A stretch of DNA of 7,703 nucleotides from JANRLJ01 sp034437895 (GCA_034437895.1 DAOTTO010000444.1:1-7703); one strand, 5' to 3'; positions 1 through 7,175 are shown, counted from the stretch's first letter. Notes: generated by a model from the sequence alone, not told the origin. A program made the numbers and translations.

Positions 1-100
1 ACCCCACCCCTAAATCCCCTCCCCATTGCATGGAGAGGGGACTTCAAGATGCGTTTTTCTCCCCCTCTCCAAGTATTGGAGAGGGAGCCGGGGGGTGAGG
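1..100. repeat. Dispersed intergenic double-hairpin repeat, copy 1
   Basis: Non-coding element that recurs near the other end of the window (7348-7456) in the same orientation. Both begin CCCCACCCCTAAATCCCCTC and end with GGGGG(T/A)TGAGG or close to it. It holds two hairpins. The first has arms 16-26 and 30-40 around a TGC loop with one mismatch. The second has perfect 10-bp arms 63-72 and 76-85 around GTA. C-rich and G-rich ends make the whole element roughly palindromic. It carries no ORF, so it is best read as a non-autonomous dispersed repeat. Its left edge may lie outside the window. A role as a transcript 3' end is possible, but no U-tract follows either stem directly. Confidence 0.65.
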
Positions 101-142
101 TAAGCGAAAGTCCTGAGAAGTTAAGTATTTAACAAGATTTTC

Positions 143-173
143 TGTAGGGGCGACTCGGCGAGTCGCCCCTACA
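143..173. repeat. Perfect 31-nt palindrome (TGTAGGGGCGACTCG type)
   Basis: The arms 143-157 and 159-173 are perfect inverted complements of 15 bases with a single central base. The TGTAGGGGCGA...TCGCCCCTACA form resembles small palindromes that I recall as scattered repeats in Chloroflexota and cyanobacterial genomes; that recall is from general knowledge, not from a search. It lies between the dispersed repeat and the promoter region of the flavoprotein gene. No T-run follows on either strand, so a rho-independent terminator is unlikely. Confidence 0.65.
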
Positions 174-366
174 AAACCAATCAATTGTCTAAGTCCTACG
201 TCAGCAAATTTAGTCATTTCTAAGGCTTTATTCAGCGAATTAACCGTTTAAAGCGCGATACTGAGCATGTTATGACGATCTGATGCCGCTGCATTTTTCC
301 CTTCTATTCTCCTACGATTATCCCCAACACGCATAACAAGTTTGATCTTATGATCTTCGTTTTACC
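174..366. other. Intergenic stretch with nothing recognised
   Basis: AT-rich spacer between the palindrome and the putative promoter of the flavoprotein gene. I see no convincing ORF, RNA gene, repeat or riboswitch-like fold. A TTGATC at 342-347 could be a -35 element, but no good -10 lies 16-18 bases after it. Confidence 0.5.
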
Positions 367-383
367 ATACCGGTATTTATAAT
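367..383 (+). promoter_or_regulatory. Possible -10 box with abutting palindromic operator
   Basis: A perfect -10 consensus TATAAT lies at 378-383. One base upstream is the perfect 10-bp palindrome ATACCGGTAT (367-376), where a dimeric regulator could bind across the promoter. No good -35 is seen at 16-18 bases spacing. A start about 7 bases after the -10 would place the transcript end at the ribosome binding site AAGGAG (390-395), which is unusually short. The promoter reading is therefore tentative. Confidence 0.35.
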
Positions 384-406
384 CGAATGAAGGAGTTTAT
401 TCCCAA

Positions 407-889
407 ATGACTATCCAGAATGAGAACAACAAGAAACTTAAAGACCTCATCAAGGGCATCGAAATGGCGATGTTAACCACAGTCGGGCGCGATGGATCAC
501 TCACCAGCCGTCCGATGGCAAATCAAGATGTAGAATTCGACGGGGATATATGGTTTTTTACCCTCGTCACCACCCACAAAGTCGATGACTTGCAGAACAA
601 TCCTAACGTCAATGTGAGTTATTCTAATAGCAAAACCTTTGTCTCGGTGGTCGGACGCGCCGAATTAGTACTCGCCCGGTCAAAAATCGAAGAATACTGG
701 ACGGATGCCCTCAAAGTGTGGTTTCCTGACGGTAAAGACGATCCCAATCTGGCGTTAATCAAAATCGAAGCAGACCGCGCCGAATATTGGACATCCCCGA
801 ATGCCATCGTTGGCGCACTTGAATTCGTGCGGGCATTCGTCACGAATGACGAATATCAAGCAGGCGAAAACGAGAAAATCGAACTCTAA
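407..889 (+). CDS. Pyridoxamine 5'-phosphate oxidase-fold general stress protein (GSP26-like flavoprotein)
   Basis: A 160-residue cytosolic protein spanning one split-barrel, FMN-binding domain (about residues 7-155), the usual length for general stress protein 26-like members. Typical features are the strand MAMLTTVGRDGSLTSRPM (20-37), DIWFFT (47-52) with a following T-x-H-K segment, and the C-terminal A-E-Y-W-T-S-P turn (125-131) that replaces the YWxSP-type motif of the family. Family knowledge suggests flavin or related cofactor (F420/heme) binding and a role in redox or stress protection. The substrate cannot be told from sequence, and true pyridoxine-phosphate oxidase activity is unlikely in this short subfamily. 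The ATG is supported by AAGGAG at 390-395. The gene stands alone on the plus strand, and its stop lies three bases from the stop of the convergent Kelch gene, so no terminator fits between them. Confidence 0.93.
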   Translation: MTIQNENNKKLKDLIKGIEMAMLTTVGRDGSLTSRPMANQDVEFDGDIWFFTLVTTHKVDDLQNNPNVNVSYSNSKTFVSVVGRAELVLARSKIEEYWTDALKVWFPDGKDDPNLALIKIEADRAEYWTSPNAIVGALEFVRAFVTNDEYQAGENEKIEL

Positions 890-892
890 AGC

Positions 893-3883
893 CTATTGTG
901 CTGGCGGTGCAGCAATCGTCACAGTTACCGTATCTGTGGCGATTGCCCCGCTGTCATCCGTGACCGTCAATGTGATAGTATGTACCCCGATTGGCAGCGT
1001 CACGCTTGGATTCAGCCCCACCGCAATTTCGATCCCCTCCCGCGTCCATAATCCAGCCATGATCGTTCCATCAGTGTCAATACTGTTCAGTCCGTTTAAG
1101 ACCACAATTTCTGGCCCATCGCTATCCACGTCAATGATCGTCTGATCTTCCCCTGCATTCGCTGAAGGCGGAATAATCGGTTTCGGTGTCAAAGAAGGTG
1201 TTAAGGATGGAAGCAGTGTTGGTGTCACCGTGCTTGTGCTAGTCGGCGTATAAGTTGACGTTGGGGTAAGCGTCGGCAAGAAAGTCGTGGTCGCGGCAAA
1301 TGTTGGCACGAGTGTCGCCGATGAGATGACGGTTGCACTGGGCACAAGGGTTGAAGTCGGCGCTGTAATGCGCTGCGACGTATTGACACCGCTTAACAGC
1401 AGATTCGTTGTTGAATTCTGGAACACTTCAATTGCGCTGATAATCGGACGATTAACCGTAGCGCGTGGGAAGTTGATGCTGAGGTTGCCATCAGTCACGT
1501 TGGCTGTGAACGTCCGCACATACGCCCTCAACGGCCCGGCAGTCGCGTAAAGATCAAGATTATCAATCACCAAAGCGCCCTCAAGCTGAACATCAAACAC
1601 GCGCCGATTTGCGCCAGCTTGTCCACGTCCGCTGCCTCCCACCCAATAGATTTCCGCAAAATGTAGGTTGACCGTGTAATTGCCATTGGCCACCGGGAAG
1701 TTATAGCTAAAGCCCGTAGTATCTGCATCAGAAACGCGGCTTTGATAATACAAGGCATCATTGGTCGTTCCGGCAATCGCGCCCGTCATCGTGCTGTTTC
1801 TGCCGCCGGAGAAATTCGCATCAGCATTCCATGCCACACCGCCAAATGTAATTAAAGAACCGCCAGCATTGATGCGATACCTCAGCGTTGGTTCTGCGAT
1901 GAGGGTTGCGGAGGGCGTAAAGGTTGCCGTCGGAGTCGCCGTGGTCGTCGAGGTACTGGTCGCCGTCGGTGTAGAAGTCTGCGTTGGTGTAGTCGACGGA
2001 ATAGGCGTTTCAGAAGGAATGGGTGTATTGGATGGTTCAGGGGTTTCCGACGGAATAGGCGTATTAGAAGGAATGGGCGTTTCTGAGGAAATCGGCGTAA
2101 TGGACGGAATGGATGTTTCAGACGGAACTGGCGTTTGTGAGGGAATGGATGTTTCTGATGGGATGGCGGTATTGGACGGCGTGTGCGTCGCTGTCGGTGT
2201 GGATGATGAGGTTGGCGTAGATGACGGTAGCGTCAACTGATTTGAGATCACTTCAATCGCGCTGATAATGGGGCGATCCACACTCGCCGCCGGGAAATTG
2301 ATATTGAACGTCCCATCAATCACATTGACTGTAAACGTCCGTACATAAGCATTGAGCGGCCCGGCAGCGGCATTAAGATCAAGGTTATCCAACACCAACG
2401 CGCCTTCGATTTGCACATCAAACACGCGCCGATTTGTCCCAGTCGCGCCGCGTCCGCTGCCACCGACCCAATAGACCTCCGCAAAATGGAGATTGACCCT
2501 GTAGCTGCCATTCGTCACGGGCAGGTTATAGCTAAAGCCAGAGGTATTGCTGGTGGAACTACGCGTTTGATAATAAAGCGCGTCGTTGGTTGTCCCGGCG
2601 ACTGCACCGGTCATGACGCTAGTTTGTCCACCCGAAGCGAACTGATCGCCTGCCCATATCGTCCCATTAAAGTTAATTTCATTACCGCCTGCGTTAATGC
2701 GATAAAGGGTGGTGGGCTGTGAATCTATTGTAGCGGAAGGAGCCACGGTGCTGGTTGGTGTCGCTGTTGCGCTGCCGTTAGGCGTATTACTAGGCACAGG
2801 GTCGCTCAGGACACAATTAGTCGATAGTTGGCTCACCCACGTATCCGTTTGCAACTGATCCCAGCGATATCCACCCGCCGTGACGACCACAGTATTCCCA
2901 ATCACGCCTGCGCTCGGCTCATAAAGCGGAGTGGGCAAAGAACGTAGTTCCAACCACGTATTCGTTTGTGGGTTGTATTCCGAAACGCGATTAAGGGCGA
3001 GTGTGTTGCCGGAGCGCCCCCCCACCGCGATCACACGATCATTCATTTTAAACGTACCCGGTTCAAAGTGAGAGCGAATAATCGCCAAATTCGCGCCGGG
3101 TGTCCAGCTATTGGTCGCTGGATTATAAATATCGAGATAATTGACATCCACCGGGCTGATGTCATGATTGAGCTGTCCGCCGATGGTATAGATGAGGCCG
3201 TCGATGACAATCCCTTGAAAATGATTACGCGGACGCGGCACAGGGGCAGCCGTCGTCCAGGCCACTGGATTATTCAGATTCAAGACATAATGTGTGGAGG
3301 GATTGGTGTTGCGATCTGAAGCCACCCCGCTCATATAATGCAGGATGCGCCCTACAACGGCGGTAGCCCCGCTGGCACGCTGCTGCGGCAAATCAGGACC
3401 CGGTGTCCATAGATCATTCACGGTATCGTAGCGCCAAACAGCACTTGTCGTCGGCCCCGGATGCGGCCCCATAAAGCCGCCGACCAGCCAGATATATTGT
3501 CCATCCACAGCCGCCTGAATATGTGCGCCAGCGAAGGGCATGGGTGAGCGCGGATTCTGGGCGGTTTCCCATGTATTGGTTGCTGGATTATAGACATCCA
3601 CGCGGTTAGTCGGCACTAGGGGTCCCGATGAGGTGAAGCCAGAAAGCAAATACAGCTTGCCATTGACCACTGCCGCTGATCCTTCTAAATGTCGTGCGGG
3701 AACGGGGGCGGCAAGCTGCCAAGGACTTAGGGTCTGTGTACAACTAGGATTTGTGGTAAAAGCGCTCACAGGTTCATAAGGCAAAATGATAATCGAAATC
3801 AGTGCCGTCAAAAGGGCGACAATGCCGATCTGCCACTTCAATTGAACAAGGCCGCGTTGTAGATAGTTTGATTTATTCAACAC
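893..3883 (-). CDS. Secreted Kelch-propeller protein with two malectin domains and a C-terminal PKD-like domain
   Basis: A 996-residue exported protein, counted from the GTG start. Residues 1-41 form a signal peptide (basic n-region, hydrophobic WQIGIVALLTALISIIIL, cleavage near VSA|F). Six Kelch blades follow (about 64-351), with GG or SG/AG doublets at the end of each second strand and Y-x-x-x-x-x-x-W pairs. C48 and C357, the only mature cysteines, bracket the propeller. Malectin-type (CBM57-like) modules occupy 394-545 and 669-820, each from YRINAGG to PIISAIEV and including DALYYQ and YWVGGSGRG. Between them is a Ser/Pro/Thr linker with a hexapeptide repeat. A second Thr/Pro linker (838-905) leads to a PKD/Ig-like domain (906-992, starting ANAGEDQ). 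No catalytic domain, sortase motif or C-terminal membrane anchor is visible. The likely role is extracellular glycan binding or adhesion (inference). The frame stays open to a TTG at 3982, but that start lacks a ribosome site and would put 33 extra residues before the signal peptide. Paralogous to the gene at 4089-6605. Confidence 0.92.
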   Translation of the reverse strand: MLNKSNYLQRGLVQLKWQIGIVALLTALISIIILPYEPVSAFTTNPSCTQTLSPWQLAAPVPARHLEGSAAVVNGKLYLLSGFTSSGPLVPTNRVDVYNPATNTWETAQNPRSPMPFAGAHIQAAVDGQYIWLVGGFMGPHPGPTTSAVWRYDTVNDLWTPGPDLPQQRASGATAVVGRILHYMSGVASDRNTNPSTHYVLNLNNPVAWTTAAPVPRPRNHFQGIVIDGLIYTIGGQLNHDISPVDVNYLDIYNPATNSWTPGANLAIIRSHFEPGTFKMNDRVIAVGGRSGNTLALNRVSEYNPQTNTWLELRSLPTPLYEPSAGVIGNTVVVTAGGYRWDQLQTDTWVSQLSTNCVLSDPVPSNTPNGSATATPTSTVAPSATIDSQPTTLYRINAGGNEINFNGTIWAGDQFASGGQTSVMTGAVAGTTNDALYYQTRSSTSNTSGFSYNLPVTNGSYRVNLHFAEVYWVGGSGRGATGTNRRVFDVQIEGALVLDNLDLNAAAGPLNAYVRTFTVNVIDGTFNINFPAASVDRPIISAIEVISNQLTLPSSTPTSSSTPTATHTPSNTAIPSETSIPSQTPVPSETSIPSITPISSETPIPSNTPIPSETPEPSNTPIPSETPIPSTTPTQTSTPTATSTSTTTATPTATFTPSATLIAEPTLRYRINAGGSLITFGGVAWNADANFSGGRNSTMTGAIAGTTNDALYYQSRVSDADTTGFSYNFPVANGNYTVNLHFAEIYWVGGSGRGQAGANRRVFDVQLEGALVIDNLDLYATAGPLRAYVRTFTANVTDGNLSINFPRATVNRPIISAIEVFQNSTTNLLLSGVNTSQRITAPTSTLVPSATVISSATLVPTFAATTTFLPTLTPTSTYTPTSTSTVTPTLLPSLTPSLTPKPIIPPSANAGEDQTIIDVDSDGPEIVVLNGLNSIDTDGTIMAGLWTREGIEIAVGLNPSVTLPIGVHTITLTVTDDSGAIATDTVTVTIAAPPAQ
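1985..2173 (-). repeat. Tandem 18-bp repeat encoding a hexapeptide (xTPIPS) linker
   Basis: About ten and a half in-frame copies of an 18-bp unit code for hexapeptides such as ETPIPS, NTPIPS, ETSIPS and QTPVPS (residues 571-633 of the Kelch-malectin protein). The first position alternates mostly between E, N, Q and I. This is a flexible, probably extended and possibly O-glycosylated spacer between the two malectin modules. Since the unit is a multiple of three, copy-number change would lengthen or shorten the spacer without breaking the frame. Confidence 0.85.
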
Positions 3884-3890
3884 GAAGTGA

Positions 3891-3895
3891 CACCT
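3891..3895 (-). promoter_or_regulatory. Ribosome binding site supporting the GTG start at 3883
   Basis: On the minus strand AGGTG sits seven bases before a GTG codon (3883-3881). Translation from there gives a short basic n-region followed directly by the signal-peptide core, as expected for an exported protein. The upstream TTG at 3982 has no such site. This is the reason for choosing the shorter start. Confidence 0.65.
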
Positions 3896-4051
3896 ATATG
3901 AGGAGGCCGTTAAAAATTTATTGTTAAATATATCACTAAATGCAAACAAAGGGGCGTTTAGAGAGGCGTAATTGGCATACAAGTTAAATTAAGGTATCAC
4001 GGGAACGCGTTAGTTTTCATACAATGATGCGAGGTTTTACTAACAGAAGGT

Positions 4052-4081
4052 AGCAGGAGAAAGGGAACCCTCTCTCCTGCT
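4052..4081 (-). terminator. Hairpin after the second Kelch-malectin gene
   Basis: Arms of 14 bases (4052-4065 and 4068-4081) separated by two bases pair completely apart from one G-U wobble in the minus-strand RNA. The stem starts 8 bases after the stop codon of the 838-residue gene, in the right place for a transcript end. The following minus-strand bases are ACCTTCTGTT, without a real U-tract, so it may be a weak terminator or an mRNA-stabilising stem. It separates this gene from its paralog downstream and argues for at least partly separate expression. Confidence 0.5.
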
Positions 4082-4088
4082 GCTCGCT

Positions 4089-6605
4089 TTAAGGGGAAGC
4101 CATTGGCGTGATGCTCGGAATCTCGGTGGGGGTTTCCGTCAGTGTAGGTAGCAGTGGTAAAGGAGTCGCCGACGGTTCTAAGGTTGGCAGCGGCGTGAAA
4201 GTCGGTTCTGGCGATGAGGTTGCCGTAAAGGTCGGCACAAGTGTCTCTGTAACGACGGCAGTTGGCACAGGGGTAAAGGTCGCTTGGACGGGCGAAATAA
4301 GTTCACCCGGCGGCACAGCAGGAGGAGCGGCGGCATTAGGGTCTGCGGCAGCACCTGCGTTACGCACTACTTCAATCGCGCTGATGATTGGACGATCAGC
4401 GCTGGCAGGCAGGAAATTAATATTGAGCATCCCGTCAGTGACGTTAAGGGTGAACGTCCGCACATAAGCCGTCAGTGGGCCAGCCACCGCGTACAGATCA
4501 AGATTATCAAGCACCAGCCCATTCTCGATTTGCACATCGAATACGCGCTTATTTGCTCCCGCTGGGCCGCGTCCACTGCCACCCACCCAATACACTTCGG
4601 CAAAATGCAGGCTTACGCTGTAACTACCGTTGGTCAGCGGCAGATTATAACTAAAGCTGGCGGTGTTGCTGGAGGCGCTGCGCGTTTGATAGTAAAGCGC
4701 GTCATTGGTCGTCCCGGCGATTGCGCCCGTCATGACGCTGACTTGTCCGCCGGAAAAGTATTGATCGCCTGCCCATGTCGTCCCACTAAAGTTAATTTGC
4801 CCACCGCCTGCGTTAATGCGATAGACCACACTTGGTTGGGGGGTCGAGGTTGGGGTTAAAGTGGCTGTGGCGGTTGGTGTGGGGGTCAAGCTCGGAGTCG
4901 CAGTGGGCGTAGCAGTGGGGGTAGAAGTCGCCGTCGGAATGGGGGTTGGCACGACCTCCGACGTGCTTTCCGGGTTAGGCGTGAGCGTCGATGTAGGCGT
5001 AAGTGTTGGTGTCACTGAGGGTGTGAAGGTGGGCGTAAAGGACGGTGTAGGGGTATTAGTCGGCAGATTTTGCACGATTGTAAAATTGACCGTAAGCGTA
5101 TTACCCGCGCCGCCCCGCGCATTGGACTGGGTATAGGTGCGGGCGGTTATAGTGTGTGCGCCGAGCGATGGTACCCAGGCAATGTAATCTGTCCGATTAT
5201 TATCCCCATTCAGCGCGTAAGGAGTTTGACTTTCAGTGCGATAATTGGCATTCGCGTCCAGCCCAAAGCGCACACTGCCAACCGTTGCAGGGGTTGTATT
5301 GGCACGGATGCTCAAGTTTCTTGTGCCGATGGCGGCAAAACTGATGACCATACCGTTGGTGAGCGTGGCAATATCTTGATCGGTATCGGCATTGATGAGC
5401 GTAAGGCTGACGACACCCTGCCCCGTCGGCGAAGTTGCGGTTGGGGTCAAAGTTGCAGTAGCGGTGGAAGTGAAGGTCGGCGTAAAGCTGCCGTTTGGTG
5501 TTGAAGACGCGGTGGCAGTTTGGCTAGGGGTGGGCGTAACCACGACACAATTTGTCGTCACTTCGCTAATCCACGTATTGACACTGCCCTGATTATAAGC
5601 CGTTCCGCCGTTGGTAACGATAATACGATTACCAACCGCCTCCGCGACGGGGCCAATCAATGCTGTTGGCAGCGGACGAAGCTGTACCCACGTATTGAGC
5701 TGGGGATTATATTCCGCCACGCTGCTCACCGTCGGCTGACCACCGGGGTCATTCCTGCCGCCAACGACGATAATACGGTCATTGAGCGAAAATAAACCGG
5801 GTTCAGCATGAGAACGCGGCGAGGGCAAGCTGGCTTTTTCCTGCCACGTATTTGTCACGGAGTCATAGGCATGAACCAGCGCCACATCCAGCGGATTGGT
5901 ATCATGCCGGAACTGTCCGCCAATGGCGTAAATGATTCCATCAATCGTCACGCCATTAAAGTGATTGCGCGGCGAGGGCATACTGGCGGCGCTTATCCAG
6001 CCCGAACCAAGATTATCCAGATTCAAGACCCAATGGGAAGTCTGGTCGGTATTGCGATCCGCAGTCAGGCCGCTGATGTAATGCAGATTGCGCCCGTTTA
6101 ACACTAAACCACCGCTGGCACGAGGTTCCGGCAGCGGTGGCCCCGCCGCCCAGAGATCGCTGACGGTATCGTAACGCCACACTTGCTGCGTAGGCGGCCC
6201 CGGATGCTGACCGACAAATCCGCCTGCTAACCACACATACTGTCCGTCAGCGGCAGCCTGAATATGGCTGGCGGCAATCGGCATGGGCGCGCGCGGGCTA
6301 ACGGCTGTTTCCCACACATTAGTCGCTGGATTATAGACATCGAGCCGATTTTGGGGCGTTAAACTGCTATCTGCAAAACCCGTGAACACATACACTTTCC
6401 CGTTAACTGCTGCCGTCCCGCCTTCGATATGGTTGGCGGGTGCGGGAGCTGCTGGGAGCCATTCGCCCAAAGTCTGGACGCAGTTGGGATTAGTCGTTGC
6501 TGCTAACGCTGGTCTCGGTGATGAATTGATGAGAAAGATGGTTGAGAATGTGAAAAGGATTACAACACATAGGCGCAGCAGAAAGGACAGGGTAATTCTT
6601 GGCAT
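4089..6605 (-). CDS. Secreted Kelch-propeller protein with a beta-sandwich module and one malectin domain
   Basis: An 838-residue exported protein. The signal peptide is 1-36 (MPRITLSFLLRL..., cleavage at ALA|A). Six Kelch blades span about 58-347, with GG/TG/SG doublets at the same blades as in the paralog. C42 and C353 are the only mature cysteines and bracket the propeller. After a short Thr linker, residues 397-511 form a module beginning VVSLTLINADTDQ, with RNLSIRANT and a P-Y-A-L-N-G-D segment; I recognise it as a common extracellular beta-sandwich module but know no function for it. A TPT linker (512-592) leads to a malectin-type module at 595-746 and then a Pro/Thr-rich tail (771-838). 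No enzyme motif or wall anchor is seen. Glycan binding at the cell surface or in the medium is inferred from malectin. ATG start with GAGGGG just upstream (3-base gap if taken whole). The gene lies upstream of its paralog on the same strand with a 205-bp gap. Confidence 0.93.
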   Translation of the reverse strand: MPRITLSFLLRLCVVILFTFSTIFLINSSPRPALAATTNPNCVQTLGEWLPAAPAPANHIEGGTAAVNGKVYVFTGFADSSLTPQNRLDVYNPATNVWETAVSPRAPMPIAASHIQAAADGQYVWLAGGFVGQHPGPPTQQVWRYDTVSDLWAAGPPLPEPRASGGLVLNGRNLHYISGLTADRNTDQTSHWVLNLDNLGSGWISAASMPSPRNHFNGVTIDGIIYAIGGQFRHDTNPLDVALVHAYDSVTNTWQEKASLPSPRSHAEPGLFSLNDRIIVVGGRNDPGGQPTVSSVAEYNPQLNTWVQLRPLPTALIGPVAEAVGNRIIVTNGGTAYNQGSVNTWISEVTTNCVVVTPTPSQTATASSTPNGSFTPTFTSTATATLTPTATSPTGQGVVSLTLINADTDQDIATLTNGMVISFAAIGTRNLSIRANTTPATVGSVRFGLDANANYRTESQTPYALNGDNNRTDYIAWVPSLGAHTITARTYTQSNARGGAGNTLTVNFTIVQNLPTNTPTPSFTPTFTPSVTPTLTPTSTLTPNPESTSEVVPTPIPTATSTPTATPTATPSLTPTPTATATLTPTSTPQPSVVYRINAGGGQINFSGTTWAGDQYFSGGQVSVMTGAIAGTTNDALYYQTRSASSNTASFSYNLPLTNGSYSVSLHFAEVYWVGGSGRGPAGANKRVFDVQIENGLVLDNLDLYAVAGPLTAYVRTFTLNVTDGMLNINFLPASADRPIISAIEVVRNAGAAADPNAAAPPAVPPGELISPVQATFTPVPTAVVTETLVPTFTATSSPEPTFTPLPTLEPSATPLPLLPTLTETPTEIPSITPMASP

Positions 6606-6775
6606 TGTCCCCTCACTTTATGATTTATTAGAATGAACCTAGCGCCCTTAATATAACACTGAATAGTGAAAATTTTCTTTAAGGTTGCGTAAGATATGTT
6701 GGAATGTTGTTAGGATGCTGTTCGAGTTTGTTATCTTCAGACACAAATATCCAGTAAAAGCGAAACTCCTTATTT

Positions 6776-6849
6776 AATTTTTTAAGCAACCACCAAGTCA
6801 CCAAGAGGCGTTTTAAGAAACGCTCTAGTCTTGGTGGTTCCAATTTTTT
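6776..6849. repeat. Palindromic ACCACCAAG element flanked by AATTTTTT direct repeats
   Basis: An imperfect inverted repeat has outer arms 6788-6797 (AACCACCAAG) and 6830-6839 and inner arms 6808-6813 (GCGTTT) and 6818-6823. The octamer AATTTTTT stands on both sides (6776-6783 and 6842-6849), as a target-site duplication would. The element resembles CCACCAAG-type dispersed repeats that I recall from Chloroflexota and cyanobacteria. It lies 27 bases after the stop of the 102-residue membrane protein gene and may also end that transcript. The T-run that would make a classical terminator lies on the plus-strand side instead. The rest of the 261-bp gap (6606-6775) shows no gene and no clear promoter for the Kelch gene. 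Confidence 0.5.
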
Positions 6850-6866
6850 GTATTATTTTCGTGGAA

Positions 6867-7175
6867 TTACAGAGAATCTTGGGCGTTTGTCGGCACTTTC
6901 ACCGCTTCAATTTCGCCCGTCGCCAGCGGGTCTTCCGGCACAGGGCGGGTGGGATCCATTTCGTCGGCATCTTCCCAACTGACGATCCAGATACACGCCC
7001 CGGCGACCAGCACCGTCGCTACAATCAGCGCGATCCACTGCCCGATCTCTAAGCCGACATCACGCGCTTCGATGACGAGCAGCACCACCATGCCGACTGA
7101 AAGCACAATCCACGCGGCGATGCGGGGATGAATAATCGCCCATTTGACAGGCGGGATGTTTCCGAGTGATTGCAT
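6867..7175 (-). CDS. Small two-helix membrane protein of unknown function
   Basis: A 102-residue protein that I do not recognise. It has a short N-terminus (MQSLGNIPPVKWAIIHPR), one hydrophobic helix at about 19-37 (AAWIVLSVGMVVLLVIEA), a short acidic turn (RDVGLEIG), a second helix at about 45-67 (QWIALIVATVLVAGACIWIVSW) and an acidic, proline-containing tail of about 35 residues. The hairpin topology with both ends on the same side, probably cytosolic with R18 and K11 at the N-terminal end, is inferred. The ATG is backed by GAGGAG at 7188-7183, seven bases upstream, and by a good promoter at 7208-7236. It is transcribed in the same direction as the Kelch genes but is separated from them by 261 bp with a palindromic element, so it is probably monocistronic. 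Confidence 0.85.
   Translation of the reverse strand: MQSLGNIPPVKWAIIHPRIAAWIVLSVGMVVLLVIEARDVGLEIGQWIALIVATVLVAGACIWIVSWEDADEMDPTRPVPEDPLATGEIEAVKVPTNAQDSL

Noticed and set aside
1985..2173. CRISPR array suggested by short regular repeats
   Set aside because: The 18-bp units are contiguous with no unique spacers and keep the reading frame of a secreted protein.
1761..2240. Plus-strand ORF of 159 residues over the linker, rich in VGV and GMGV
   Set aside because: It is the antisense reading of the tandem Thr/Pro/Ser linker repeats and has no ribosome site or recognisable domain. The same holds for the plus-strand ORFs at 4108-4467 and 4861-5136.
3884..3982. Extension of the 996-residue protein to a TTG start at 3982
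   Set aside because: No ribosome site precedes the TTG, and 33 extra residues would precede a well-formed signal peptide. The GTG at 3883 has AGGTG seven bases upstream.
4089..6605. Galactose-oxidase-like enzyme suggested by the Kelch propeller
   Set aside because: No Cys-Tyr cofactor arrangement or C-terminal copper-ligand domain is seen; the propeller has only the two flanking cysteines.
6788..6849. Classical rho-independent terminator on the plus strand
   Set aside because: Stem plus T6 fits the form, but no plus-strand gene is transcribed into it; a dispersed element with a direct repeat is the simpler reading.
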